Source: Phallus indusiatus (lineage: Eukaryota; Basidiomycota; Agaricomycetes; Phallales; Phallaceae). Taken from it: a stretch of 64,000 bases of DNA. Below the pieces are notes generated by a model. That model did not search any database. It worked only from the letters and a program-made list of their open reading frames with translations, and was not told the origin of the DNA. Positions 47,587-59,061 of this stretch are shown here, piece by piece (position 1 is the first letter of the stretch; each line of letters starts with the position of its first letter). The stretch is from assembly GCA_027605045.1 (NCBI GenBank), contig JAQFWX010000017.1, forward strand, positions 186,001 to 250,000. The letters are read 5' to 3'. A program made the translations under genes and the position numbers.

Positions 47587-48546
47587 ATGTCTCAAGCCGC
47601 CGTCACACGCTGCCCAGACTCATCACCAGTCCTCGCTTCAACAACAGTCACTAATGGAAAATATTCACAGCCCCCCTCCACCTCGCCTCGAATTATCAAA
47701 ATCGCCTTTGTCTCAGATTTGGCATGCACATGGTGTTTCCTCGGTATGCGAGCTATGGAAACCGCAATCGACAGGCTAAAACTCCCTGCCAACTCTCCCG
47801 TCAAATTCGAATTCGAGCATCGTCCCTATCTGCTGAATCCTTCACTCAAGCCTGACGAAATTATCGATCGGGAAGAGTTTGTAAAGCAACATTATGGGGA
47901 GAACAGATGGGAATCCGCTACCGCCCTTGTAAACCAGCGAAGCAAAGAATTAGGCATAAATCTGTGCGTTTTTTTCTTGTCTTCTGTCTGCTGTTGGATC
48001 TGAATCGGACTCATGTGTGTTACAATGCAGATGTCCATATGGATACATCTTCAACACACTCAAATGTCACCGATTGCTACTACTAGCCTGGAAGAACGGC
48101 CGCGAAAAACTTCAAAGACCTTTGCTAAATCTCCTATTCGAAGGCCTTTACTTACGTGGAGAGGACCTATCTAAAGACGGTCCTCTTGCCCGTTATGCCA
48201 GTCAAGTTGGGTTAATGTCTGAATCCGAAGTTCGTACTTCTCATGTGAATTCTTAATAACCGCATTGTTTATACTCAAACTTTCTTAAAGGCTCTAGACT
48301 TCCTTTCTTCAAATGACCTTAAAGCTGAAGTACAACGCATGGCAGCAATTGCCCAGCAAAGTGGCGTCACCGGTGTTCCTTTTGTGCTCTTGGATGGTAA
48401 ATGGGCTATCAGTGGGAGTCAAACTGAGGATGTTTATTTTCCAGTAAGACCCGTGTTCTAGTATGGTTTTCATTTTATTGATCGCTGATTTATATCCTAT
48501 CTTCAAGCTATTCCAAAAGCTGGTGAAAGGAGAGGACCTCCAGTAG
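47587..48546 (+). CDS. DsbA-family (FrnE-like) thiol oxidoreductase
   Basis: Thioredoxin-fold protein of the 2-hydroxychromene-2-carboxylate isomerase/FrnE type, probably cytosolic (no signal peptide). Four exons: 47587-47963, 48031-48229, 48291-48443, 48508-48546; all phases fit. The redox motif is CTWC in SDLACTWCFLGM (residues about 50-53), close to the usual CPWC. The helical insertion (LLLLAWKNGREKLQRPLLNLLFEGLYLRGEDLS) and the cis-Pro loop GVTGVPFVLLDGKWAISGSQ are typical. The protein ends about 12 residues later (LFQKLVKGEDLQ), as normal for the family. A 35-residue Ser/Thr/Pro-rich N-terminus precedes the fold. Substrate unknown; the family is linked to disulfide exchange and stress tolerance in bacteria. 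Confidence 0.88.
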
Positions 48547-50056
48547 CAATGCGTTGAAGCTTTCCAACTTGTCAGCGGCCATTTCATCTTCTTGTCAGCA
48601 ACCATTCCATCTTCTTGTACCATCTTCCCATCTCCGCCTCTTCCACTCTTCTGTGTGTAGTCCCAATGTTCCTACAAGACGGTCCAATTTGACAAACAGG
48701 TCTGGGTCATTGTGGGAAATCCGAAACCCCATATCGCAGCCACCATCCGTTTCACTTTCCTCGCTTTCACCTTTTTGCTCTCATTCATGATCTCTGCTTA
48801 CGGATCAGTCTCATTTCCTCCACATTTGATCCTGTATAGGTTTACATATCTTTTGTTTGAATGTTATTTGCGTCATCACCCTCTTTCGTGTTGTTATGGG
48901 CATTGCGGCACATCCCACTATGCGCAGTAACAAAACTTTCACCAGTTCAATCTTCTTGTTTGTTTAGAACACGTATAACATGTGTACCAAGGATCTATTT
49001 CTTAATCGTGTACCTTTTTTGTTTTATCTTATTCTCTTCTTTGGGACTGCTCTTACTTTTTTGTTATCTTTTCAACGCTCGGTGTGTTTTAGTTGGGTTG
49101 AGTCACTTCTACAGAGCCTAATTGTAAATTTTGCTGCGCAGGTATTTCATCTGGCAAAGTGGGTACTTGATTTCTATATCTCACATGGATAATTCCGTGA
49201 GAGATAAATACCCTCATGGGAGAAGGGTAGAGGGTACATAAGGGTATATAATAAGGCATATTACACGCAGAGAAATGAGAATTACCCCCAGTATAGCCAT
49301 ATCAATTTTCCGGCGAGAAACAATCTCCCTTTTGGCGTCTCTTTTTTTGTGAATTACATATGTCAATTCCGAAGACACCTCGGAATTTCCCAATTTGTAT
49401 CATTACTTAATTGTCCAAGTTTCAAATAGTCTCCTCGCTTGTACCTGAATAATATTGAGATTAGTCCACTTTCTACCGCATGCACCCGTCTTACGGCATG
49501 CGAGATGAGCCTATTGCGCTTTTCTCGATTGGTTTACTGCTTTTTTTTTTTGAAGATAAAAAGATGCTTACCTGTCATTGACATGTGGTCATTCACAATG
49601 ACAAGTAAAGCTGGTGAAGGAGTGTATGTATACTTATATTCTAACCAATGCGCGCGAATGACAATATATATACTGTATTGTAATTTTCGTTTAAATCACT
49701 TGTATTGACATACGCCCTATACAATGGGTAGTCAAAACCGTTTTCCTCATGCAATAGGAAATGAAAGAAGGGAGAGGTGGAATAGCTAAATGACAAGGAG
49801 AACAGAAGGCATGCATGAACCAGGTGTCGACAGTGAGAGAAAAACAAACCATATATGTAGTTGACTTTTGGGATGTAGAACCGGGTTTCTTTTGCGATGC
49901 ATGCCGTCTTTCATGAAAAGGAAAAAACTAGTTGTGAGAGTCAAGTTCCCGTGCCAGAGAAAGAGACAACCACGGACGAGGCCGAGAAGGAATTAGGACA
50001 AAAAAAAAGAGATAACAACAATAAGCCCGCAGTCTCAACCAAGCCTTAACCCATAA
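48547..50056. other. Convergent intergenic region, 1.5 kb
   Basis: Between the 3' ends of the FrnE-like gene (+) and the WD40 gene (-). AT-rich with several T runs. Open frames at 48554-49192 are hydrophobic noise with no motif. Confidence 0.4.
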
Positions 50057-52609
50057 TTACACCCAGCTGCTTGAAGCACCACCTCTCCCTTCTTCCCGTT
50101 CTCGAACTCGCCATTCTACTATACCCGTTGAGCCAGCGACATACACCCATCCGCCAGTTGGATCCAAACATAAACCTGAAATCTGAACAGGTCCCATAAT
50201 CGTATTGGCTCCGCCGCCCATGTTGTCAGCACTATTCGGTACATCCCCAACTCCAAACTCTTCAGCCAGCAAACGAAGAGACTGCGGCGACTCTACTCCA
50301 CCAATATTAGCACTAGTACTCCCACTTCCGCCTCCACCGTTCAGAGCGGCAATACGTGCACGTGTATCGTCAATTAATGTCCTGATTTCGGCTGATATTT
50401 CTTCACGTGTATTTGACAAAGCTCGAAGACTGCGCGATAGAACGATCCCTCTATCATTCCTGTGGGCTTCCGACATGGCCTCGACACGCTCTCGCCGTAG
50501 GGCCATGCTTCTGGAACTTAGGAAGCTACTGACATCATTGAGAGTATCGCGGCGCTGCTGCTGTGGCTGTTGTTGTTGTTGTTGTTGCTGTGGTTGAGAT
50601 GGTCCAGGTGAACCAGATCCTTCGCGCTGTTGAATTTGTTCCATGATGCTCATGCGCTGACGTGATAATCTCTCACGTCGTCGTTGTGTATCTCCCGGTG
50701 GTCTCAGAATATGAGAAATGTTGGAAGGCGCAGAAGACAGGCGTGAGACAGACGACAACCATGCATCAGTTTCAGATGCAAGTGAAGATGCAGAAGCTGG
50801 ATCTTCATGAGTAGGTGGTTGTAGCTGTGGCGGCGGCGGAAGATGTGGCTGCGGTGACGGTGTGCGCGTGAATACACGAACGAAGCTTCCTGCTTCAGCA
50901 CGACGGGAGTGGGCGGCATTAGTAGTATCCGTAACGGCTGTAGTGGCCGCAGATGCTGCTGTTCCCGTTCCCGTTTCTGTGGTTGTTCTCGATGAATTAG
51001 GCTCTACCAGGGAGTCGGTAGATGAAGCTGAAGATAGTTCAACTAGAGAAGGACTTGGTGATGACGGGCGAGCAGGGTCTTCTGTAGGTACGAGGTGCGA
51101 TAGGTCGGGAAAGGGTACGATACTGTGCGTGGTCAAGTCAAAGGTTCGTGCGTCAATAACATGTAGGTTGGTAGTTTGCTAATTTCAGAAAGAATAAGGT
51201 TCAAGAACAAAAAATCGGAGAAGAAGCGTACTTCGACCCAAAGCAAAAGCTCCCGACCCGACTCTCCACCAGTGAATTTGACGCTCCGGATCCCACTGTC
51301 GGGGCCATTCTCCTCGAGTGTGGATCCGTGATAGCCAGAGATCATACTATCCCAATTAATCTCCTTCCACTTGTGATTAACACGATATGGGGTCCAGTAT
51401 TGAAAGATAGGCCATGCGCTACGCACGTCCCACACGCATAACTGGCCCTCTTGTGATCCAACGGCAAATTTGAGGCAGTCTGGAGACCAGGCACTGCTGA
51501 AGCAAGCGATGGACCTGAAGTTGTAAGGTGGGGTAGTGGGTGAGAGTGTGTAAACGTATGAGTGAGGAGATGGTCGAGGCAAGTCATAGGTGGCGATTGG
51601 GAAGAATGTAACGTTGTTGCCTGGTGAAAGATGATAGAGATACACTTTTGAGGTATCGCCGACACACAAGAGAGTCCGTCCGTTTGGCGATATGGAAACT
51701 TTAGAGAGATAAAGGAAAGAAACGGAAAGGTTATTGAGCATGAGGAACATGGACGGTTGATGAAAGTGGATACAGACCGTGATTAACACACGTCTCGAGG
51801 ATAACCTGACCACACAACTGCATCCTTTGACTGTCTTTCGTATTGGGTTGAAGTATGATATCATAAAATTGGACAGCTCTGTTATTACCACCCACGACCA
51901 TCCTGATATCTGAAGCTGAAGAGCCTGATCGTCGTGTATCATCAGTTAATGACGTAGGGGTGAACATGATGGTATTGACGATCTCGGGGGCTCCGCAGGA
52001 GTTGGTACCATTATGCTTCCAAAGCTGCTTCGGAGGAGGAGGCACAGAATCGGGTGAGGAAGTTGAGTTGGGATCGGATGGAGGTGATGTTGTTGGTGCG
52101 GGGGAGAACGAATGGAGTGAGATGTGTAACTGAGACTGCTGGCCTCCCGCTGCAAATAGTATGGCATGGGGATTTGATGGAATTGTTGTAGCGGAAAAAC
52201 AGGTTGGATGAAAGTCGAAACTTATGACGTTCCGGGCAGGCTGCCGTAAAAGTAGAGCGTCACTTTTCTGGTGATACACTGTATTTCAAAGAACGAACCA
52301 GATGAGGATGAAGTAGGTCTCTCTCAACAATTGATTTGTCGGAAACGAAGTAGACAATACCACGTCGTTGTGGACAGGTGACAAGATGTCGTAGTTGGCT
52401 GGAGATTGATGGATTGTGTGGAATATATTATTATTATGTTCTGCAGCAAGTCGAGTTGAATGTGGTATTACGTACGAGTGTGGGATGGTTGGCCGTGCAT
52501 ATGCGGTGGCTGTATGATTTGGTAGCAGCAAACTTCGCTTGGATGATAATTTGGAGCTACGAGTTTCTTGAACCCCGCCTTGTTGCGAATCGTCGAATGT
52601 CCTAGTCAT
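50057..52609 (-). CDS. WD40-repeat protein with DUF2415 domain
   Basis: Probable seven-bladed propeller scaffold. The ATG at 52609 opens exon 1; the GTACGT...TCCAG intron joins PTIPHS to QLRHLVTCPQRRGIVYFVSDKSIVERDLL. The next junction, needed to reach KSDALLLRQPARNVISFDFHP, is uncertain: the best fit is a very short interval of about 31 nt. Further exons show NTIMFTP, VVGGNNRAVQFYDI, VSISPNGRTLLCVGDTSKVYLYHL, CFSSAWSPDCLKFAVGSQEGQLCVWDVR and GIRSVKFTGGESGRELLLWVEQ, then HVIDARTFD, the DUF2415 block. The tail of about 340 residues is disordered, with Ser/Pro stretches, a Gln tract (near 50600-50560), and ends CLDPTGGWVYVAGSTGIVEWRVRE, a last WD-like strand set. Function of the DUF2415 group is unknown to me. 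Confidence 0.82.
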
Positions 52610-53433
52610 GGCCGAGAGCCAGAGTCTGAGTACATACACTTTGTGACAATATTTGGTCGTGTGACATTAGAGAGTGGGTGCTAGCTAGCCCCATAGACAC
52701 CCACAAAATCCAGTACTTGCGAAGGACACAGGCGATAGCGATGCAGCAATTGTCAATGCGATACAGGAATTCAATTCAATATTCATTATTCACTATTCAG
52801 ATTTACCACATTGTGGCCTGATAATCCATCACTTCTTTGATGCTTGGCCCATGCATTCTCTTTTGAACCAGTGAACCACTTCGTACCGGCCAGGTTTGGC
52901 TCATACTATTGAATATACTGAATGCGACCATTGTCAGCAGCGGGTCATCTCTTTTGAGCTGATATTGTATTGCATTAGGGCTCAACCGATCATGTCACTG
53001 CGACAAGTACATACCATAATGCCGGGATTACTTCGAAACTCTGGAAAAAGCAGGCTTATCTTGTGCTCCACTCTGAAACAGTCTTCCCTGACAACTGTTA
53101 GACATTTCGTTCACAAGGCAAGTCCCCATCAGTTTTTTACGGCACTTGGTGCATTTGTGTCACGTCTCTCACTGGAGAGATGCAAGCTTCGCGCATCACC
53201 ATCATGATGCCAGTCGCGTCGGGACCCCGGTTAGCCAGTGCCGCTCTCCAGCTCAATTAGATTTCGCTTTTCTCCATCCCAATGCGCCAGTTTTCTTTTT
53301 CTTTTCTCTTCTATCATCTCACTTTAAGCCCGTCGATATCTTATGTCTTTTTAATTTGTTTCTTTCTCAAACTTTTTATCCTAAGCTCTTCCGCTGCTTC
53401 TGTTTCTCCTCTTTTTTGATTATTTTCTCTTGT
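52610..53433. promoter_or_regulatory. Shared upstream region of the WD40 gene and a membrane-protein gene
   Basis: About 820 bases between divergent starts. The frame of the downstream membrane protein stays open back to 53146, but that extension reads like untranslated pyrimidine-rich leader (53270-53430 is strongly C/T-rich on the plus strand). No other feature is seen. Confidence 0.4.
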
Positions 53434-54705
53434 ATGGCTCCCGGATCTTCGTCGAATCGTTCTCTCCGATTTCATAATTCGAAGTGCGTCGATCCTTGCC
53501 CCGGTAACGGGAATACAATCTCATCGACTAATACTGCCATTATTGTTCCACCTACAACCGAAACAACCGTTACCACAATCACCTCTATTATCACCGCCCC
53601 TTCCAACAGGACAACTTTAGTAGCATCGTCAACTGGCGTGCCCATTCGAAGCGACTCCGCCGCCCTCAGCAATGGCGCTATTGTGGGCATCTCAGTGGGA
53701 GGATCGGCATTTCTTATTCTGGTTTTTGTGCTCGGTATTCTATTGTGGAGATATCGCCAACGGAAGAAGGTGCAAGAGATGAAGTATACGCCGTGGTCGA
53801 GACTTAATAATGCAGACTCTTCGTCCTCAGACCACCTTGCTACAGCTGCGACAAGAAGTAGGCCCTCTAATGCCTTATCGGTTCTTGAGATTCCCATTCC
53901 TACACACTATCTATTCGATTCGCCGGTCTCAATTCAATCTCGATCTAACCCCTTTCGCACCTCTCAAACAATAGATGGTCGGAAATTATTGAAGAGTCTA
54001 GTACCTCACGACCAACCAACCCGACCTCAATTGCAGCACTACCCGAGCGCATATTTTGAGGATGTGATACCCTCTCCGCTGGCATACCAACCATCCACAT
54101 CGCGCACCACTGGTATTATGCCCGTAGTGTACGTTACTGGCTCATCTAATAGCTCGCCTAGCGTATACGACTCACTTCAAGACACGGACGAGCTCAGTCA
54201 CACCGCGGACAATCCACACATGGTCACCGTTACATCCGAGCCGAAAAATATTTCCTCCATTCCCGCTTCATTGCAGCCTCGGTCCAGTCTTGGCAGAAAT
54301 CCTGCACAAATAGCCAGGCCAAACAAGCTTCCGTCAGAAATACTGCCTTCACCCCCACCTCCTGCAGTGACTCGTACTCGCTCACAAGAGGCTAGAGCAA
54401 TGGCCGAGCTCATCAGGGCCATCGATTCCCCTCCGCTTCAATTCGAGGACGATACGAACAACAAAAGGGTTTCAACCCAATCTTCTTCTGGTCACATTTC
54501 TATGCGATCCGAGACAGATGGCCCGATAGGGTTGGCCCTCACCACTCCTTTCACGTCCTCTTCGTTATACGCGTTTGGGAATATATCATCACGTTCCTCA
54601 ATGACCAACACGCTTTTTCAGCGACTCACCGCTGATTTTCCTCTTCCCCCTAATACCACCCATCTACCGGTAAACTTTGATCACAGTAAAAACTCTCAAT
54701 CATGA
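53434..54705 (+). CDS. Single-pass membrane protein with long disordered tail (1 of 3)
   Basis: Single exon, 423 residues from the ATG at 53434. The ectodomain (about 85 residues) is Ser/Thr-rich with TTETTVTTITSI and possible N-glycosylation (SNRTTL). No clear N-terminal signal peptide is present, so the helix IVGISVGGSAFLILVFVLGILLW (residues about 88-110) may act as a signal anchor. It is followed by RYRQRKK, a cytoplasmic stop-transfer cluster. The remaining about 310 residues are low-complexity, Ser/Pro/Thr rich, with short SSS and PPPP runs. This layout resembles fungal wall-stress sensor or SKG6/AXL2-like proteins, but no named domain is recognised. It is one of three similar genes in 4.6 kb. 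Confidence 0.75.
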   Translation: MAPGSSSNRSLRFHNSKCVDPCPGNGNTISSTNTAIIVPPTTETTVTTITSIITAPSNRTTLVASSTGVPIRSDSAALSNGAIVGISVGGSAFLILVFVLGILLWRYRQRKKVQEMKYTPWSRLNNADSSSSDHLATAATRSRPSNALSVLEIPIPTHYLFDSPVSIQSRSNPFRTSQTIDGRKLLKSLVPHDQPTRPQLQHYPSAYFEDVIPSPLAYQPSTSRTTGIMPVVYVTGSSNSSPSVYDSLQDTDELSHTADNPHMVTVTSEPKNISSIPASLQPRSSLGRNPAQIARPNKLPSEILPSPPPPAVTRTRSQEARAMAELIRAIDSPPLQFEDDTNNKRVSTQSSSGHISMRSETDGPIGLALTTPFTSSSLYAFGNISSRSSMTNTLFQRLTADFPLPPNTTHLPVNFDHSKNSQS

Positions 54706-55354
54706 AGGAATTGTGGTTGTGGCCGTATGACATTAGTAGTATCAGGAACTCGTGGGCGCTTCTTATAAGCCGGGACATGCTTTGAAGTCATTTCAGTAAT
54801 ATACTTTTGTATTTAATGCGAGCGACGATGTGTTGTATTTTTTATATGAAAGCTGAAGATCATAACGACGTTTAGAAGAAAACATTCGTGATACCAAAAG
54901 TCTTTTTGGAAGTGAAGATTTATGATCGCTGTTACAGTTCGTCACAGTCCATACGTAGTCATGATTATTGTGACCGATTCAGGTCTGACCCTTCCAATGA
55001 TATGGCATGAATCCAATTGGCATAGGTAGCCCGACACCGCACGCGTCGTCGGTGCGATTACTAGTAATGTTCAGTTTACCATATGCCCAAGGTCCTGTGA
55101 GCGTCTTATTTTATGGAACTTATGACCGGGAGCGTTGACAATTATGTATGGATGTACGTTGATTAATGACACCGAAGGCTGAGCTGGAAGACCCCCGGTC
55201 AATGATGCCCATGGATCACTGGACCTGTGCTAAACATCCCTTTCCTCTTTATATAAATTCTCCTGTTTCTCTTCCATCTTCGTAATATAACCTTTCCCCT
55301 CTTCTCAAACCTATCTTACTTAGCCTTCTAATTCTACATATTTCTTTTTAAATT
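54706..55354. other. Intergenic region with promoter of the next gene
   Basis: The 3' flank of the preceding gene, then a C/T-rich core promoter from 55240. No gene is seen. Confidence 0.5.
55250..55256 (+). promoter_or_regulatory. TATA box
   Basis: TATATAA lies about 100 bases before the ATG at 55355, followed by a pyrimidine-rich tract, the usual fungal core promoter arrangement. Confidence 0.55.
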
Positions 55355-56122
55355 ATGTCACCCGTCGCAACAGATAAAGGATCCGGTGGATTGAACCCCG
55401 CAATTATCGTAGTCATAGTGCTTATACTCGCTGGGGTATTGGTCATTCCTTTTTTCGTATTTCGTAGGAGAAGCCAGAAGACTACTCTTCGAACTCGCCA
55501 TATAGGCCTACCGCAGCATCTTTACGTTGACGAAGACGGACATGACGAAAAGACGTTTCCTATCGGAACAAAAGCCAGCGACGGCTTTCCAGATGTCGAA
55601 GAAACCTTTATAGCCTCCAATCCTTATTCATACGCTGACACGTCTCATCTTACCCGCCCTCCTAGAGCGTTGGTGTCTATCGCGAAGAAAAATCGCATTT
55701 TGGCCAAACTCAGTCCTTTCGGAGCTGGAGCTCACCGCTCCCAAGCTACGGTGGGCTTATCCACTCCTACAAGTCCGAATAGAGCTGGTCAAAACTCTGG
55801 AAATTCTGGGGCATCAACTGCCGAGACGTGGTCGCAGATCGATCTAGGATCTCCCAACAGAGATCCACACGGTAGCGCATTCACCACTCCGACGAACAAC
55901 CCGAACGTGAGGGAGGGAGTGTCTCACTCTGCAGGTTCTGTACAGGTAAAGGGAGCTCCGCCTGCCTACTCGCGTGTTTACCTTACTCTCTCTGATGAGG
56001 AGAAGAATAATGTTCAGCCCCCTTTGATCACGATATCTCCGGCTACGCCAAGTAAGTTGTTCAATGGCTTGTTTGATGATATATTTCTTGACAAATCAAT
56101 AGCCCACTATACGTATATCTAA
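55355..56122 (+). CDS. Single-pass membrane protein with disordered tail (2 of 3)
   Basis: Two exons: 55355-56051 and 56103-56122. The 51-nt intron (GTAAGT...ATAG) is a multiple of three, so the unspliced frame is also open to the same stop; the strong donor favours splicing. The N-terminus is very short (MSPVATDKGSGG), then the helix PAIIVVIVLILAGVLVIPFFVF (residues about 15-36) and RRRSQK. The tail of about 200 residues is Ser/Thr/Pro/Asn rich with no known domain and carries PPAYS, a PPxY-like motif that could bind WW-domain ubiquitin ligases. With almost no ectodomain it is a tail-exposed membrane anchor, unlike its neighbours' Ser/Thr-rich ectodomains. Confidence 0.7.
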   Translation: MSPVATDKGSGGLNPAIIVVIVLILAGVLVIPFFVFRRRSQKTTLRTRHIGLPQHLYVDEDGHDEKTFPIGTKASDGFPDVEETFIASNPYSYADTSHLTRPPRALVSIAKKNRILAKLSPFGAGAHRSQATVGLSTPTSPNRAGQNSGNSGASTAETWSQIDLGSPNRDPHGSAFTTPTNNPNVREGVSHSAGSVQVKGAPPAYSRVYLTLSDEEKNNVQPPLITISPATPSKLFNGLFDDIFLDKSIAHYTYI

Positions 56123-56575
56123 TTTTCGGAAATATTGAGGGACGATAGAGTTATTCTTTTATGATATTTCCTTACCCATAACCTTTCTTACGCTTGTAAA
56201 GAAATTGGCAGTTGGATATCTTCATTGAGAGTACGAGTTGCATATTTAAACACCGTTATTCAAACGCGCGAAGTTTATCAATTCAAGTAATAAATAAAAT
56301 GAAATTAGACTGTGTAAGTACATTTATACAGATCGAAGACAGGGACATCCTGCTTGATAAGTCAATTGTCGCTGGGAAAGTTGGATGAGAAAAAGGTAGA
56401 CAAAAATTCTTGCTCCATTAGTGAGAAGGAGTTAAGAGGAGTAAAAAAAGATAAAAGATAAAGTAATGACAGTTTCAAAAATACGAATCTGACTTCTGCA
56501 GTATCATTTAGGAAGAAAAATAATGAAGCAAGAAATTAACTCAAACAACAACCGGGGGATCTCTGGATGTAGTGA
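56123..56575. other. Convergent intergenic region
   Basis: AT-rich 3' flank between membrane proteins 2 (+) and 3 (-). Nothing else is seen. Confidence 0.5.
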
Positions 56576-57996
56576 TCAAATTCGGTCCTTGAATGGGTTT
56601 CGCGAGGCGTTATTGCCCTTAGTTCCAGGTGGCAAGGGGAAACTATTTATCTGATCGTGGCCACGTTCGGGACTAGGATAAAAAAAAAGTTGTTAGAATA
56701 TGAGTTACGTGATAAATGAAAGCAGCACAAAAAATTTCCCGAAGCAAATCAAGGACCCCGCACAAATACTCACTTGGCCGTCATTGAAGGATCTAAGAGG
56801 TCCTCTCCTAAGCTGAGTCTGCTGCTTCCGCGGTTGACATTATCATTTTTCCACGCCGTGGGCGGTTGAGTATCGGTATCAAGCGCGGTGATGATGTCTT
56901 GTATCGCCCCGAATCTCGGCTGAGAGGAAGAGTACGCCGTAGTCGGGCGGGATTCGGTCTGGGAGGGAGAAGTATACTGCTCGTAAAGAGACTCGTAGCT
57001 CTTCCTAACATCGTGTTGGTGTTCTACGTCTAAGTAAGTGCTAGAGATATCCGGATGGTGAGATTGAGTGGGACTAGGACTTTTGTCTTCTGTGTAATCG
57101 GTTGAACTGGCAACAGAGTTAAGGCGTAAGGCCATTTGAACAGCTGGAAAAGCGGTAAGGGTTGACGTGTATGCATCGTGATCCGCGGAGGTGGTGTTGT
57201 ACAAAGAATGGTAGGCTGATGAATTGGACGGTGAACGAGAAAGGAATGGATTAGGTATGTTGGTGCCGTTCGCCCCGTCTTCTCCCAGCTGAGTCTGGCT
57301 CCTTGAGGGCTGAGAAGACGACGCCGGCGTTGTCTGTGGTGGCGGGTCGACGGCGTACGGGTGTTTAGAAGTGGGGTAAGGAGCAGTTGTTTGAGCAGGG
57401 GAGTTGTTTGATACATGACGAACATTTTGGGAAAAAGGATGATCTGTTATTATGGGTGCAATGGGTGCACGGTCTGCTTGAGCTTTGACGTTTTGGAAGG
57501 GAACGGATCCACCAGGAGGTGACTGAGATTGAGGGTTAGGAGAGGCAGTGTTTTTCTCCACCACGTTACGCATAGGGACATCGGTCATGGCACCTTTCCT
57601 CCCCGGGGATGCTGCATGACCGTGACCACCGACAGCACCGTCATCCAATTTATTCCACGACTTCCTATTCCCTTTGGGCCGACGGGCCATCCTGTTCTTA
57701 TGTCGCATTGACATGAAGACCACCAGCCCGATGGCTAAAGTGGCGAACACAGCGACGGCAATGCCCACGACAACGCCGGTTGAGACCTTGGAGGAGTGTG
57801 TGCTGGCCGCACCACTGCTGGTACTGTTTGAATTGAACACAGTAACGACAGTTGGAACAGACGACAGGGAGGATGGATTGGTGAGAATAGTGAAGGTGGT
57901 GGGTAAAATGCTAGGTAGGGGAGCAGAGTCGCCGGAGTCGAAGGTTGGCCCGAGAGCGACTAGTGAAGTAACTGTAGCCTGACCAGTAATTGACAT
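56576..57996 (-). CDS. Single-pass membrane protein with long disordered tail (3 of 3)
   Basis: Two exons: 57996-56774 and 56672-56576. A GTGAGT donor and CTAG acceptor join codon AA|T in frame, adding about 31 residues (NPERGHDQINSFPLPPGTK...FKDRI) beyond the stop that the unspliced frame would meet at 56770. The ectodomain (about 70 residues) is Ser/Thr-rich (TSSGAASTHSS); the helix is VVVGIAVAVFATLAIGLVVFMSM (residues about 73-95), followed by RHKNRMARRPKGNRK. The tail of about 340 residues is Ser/Pro/Gln/Asn rich and contains PPPQTTP, repeated YxSLY elements (AYHSLYN, SYESLYEQY) that are possible phosphorylation or adaptor sites. Architecture matches membrane protein 1 though sequences differ. 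No family name is assigned. Confidence 0.75.
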
Positions 57997-59061
57997 CGCG
58001 AAAAGATTGTATATAAACAGAAAAAAAAAGAATGGGTTGGCAGGTTACAATATTAATGATCAGTCAAAACGAGGCGAGAGCTATTGAGCATATGACGGGG
58101 GGAGTAGAAGCAAAAGCAAAACTCGCCGAAGTTGGATAATAGGGAGGAGGGAAAAAAGAAAGACGCGAAAGGAAAAGCTGACCGTGTGAACGCGTTACCC
58201 GGGGGAAAATGTCACACAATTCTTTCCTTCCTGCTTAGAGCTTCCGAGGCCATTACCGGTCACCAGTCCCGGTCATTGATCATCGTCCAAAGTTTTGACT
58301 TTCTATTCAGCACTTGTTTGTTTCTGCTATGGTCATGAAATAATACCCCATCGACTATCGTCTGCTGTTGAACAAATTTTTGTGCCCAGAAACACCCAAC
58401 GTCTCGGAATAAGAAAAAAACGAGCTGTTTCAAGTTGCCCCACCTTCAACCTTCTTCATTCAGTTAGTGATTTCCTGAACTGTTGATACCATCAAGAATC
58501 TGGTTAATCGAGCCATGCTCCCGCGATGAGACTGTGGCTGCTAGTGTGGTACTTGCTTGCAATTGGATGATGCTTTGATCGAACTCATCGTTCAGCGTAC
58601 ATAGGAGTTTTTGTTTGGCGACACATTTCCTGTTTATCCATATCTTCTCGTTAAAAAAATTCATCACGAGCAGCTTCTTACAATTGAGTCTCGGGAACCG
58701 CCTCATGTTGTTAGATTGATTTTGATTTCAATCATCTAATCTCCCGCCACTAGTAACTAGTAACTAGTTGTTGTTCGCCAGTACAAGCATACTCGACTCA
58801 CTCGTGATAATTATTGCAAAATCTCAGGCTGTTTACTGTACTTTTATTTCAGTTCATGTAAAGCTTTTCCCCTACTGCTGGGAGGGACGCGGTGGTTTAC
58901 GCCCATGCAAGGGTTTTCTTTGGTTCCATGGACTGCTGTGGGCGACATCGTGGTTCTGTCAAGCTACGGCATGACAGAGCCGTAAATATCAAATCGTCTT
59001 TTAGGCCATCCGCTCTTCCTGTCTTTACTTTCTCCATTCTTATCCCCCATACTCGGTTACG
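57997..59061. other. Intergenic region between divergent genes
   Basis: About 1.07 kb. Contains a short direct repeat CTAGTAACTAGTAACTAG at 58749-58768. Open frames are unsupported. An upstream non-coding exon of the sugar-nucleotide transporter could lie here but is not determined. Confidence 0.4.
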
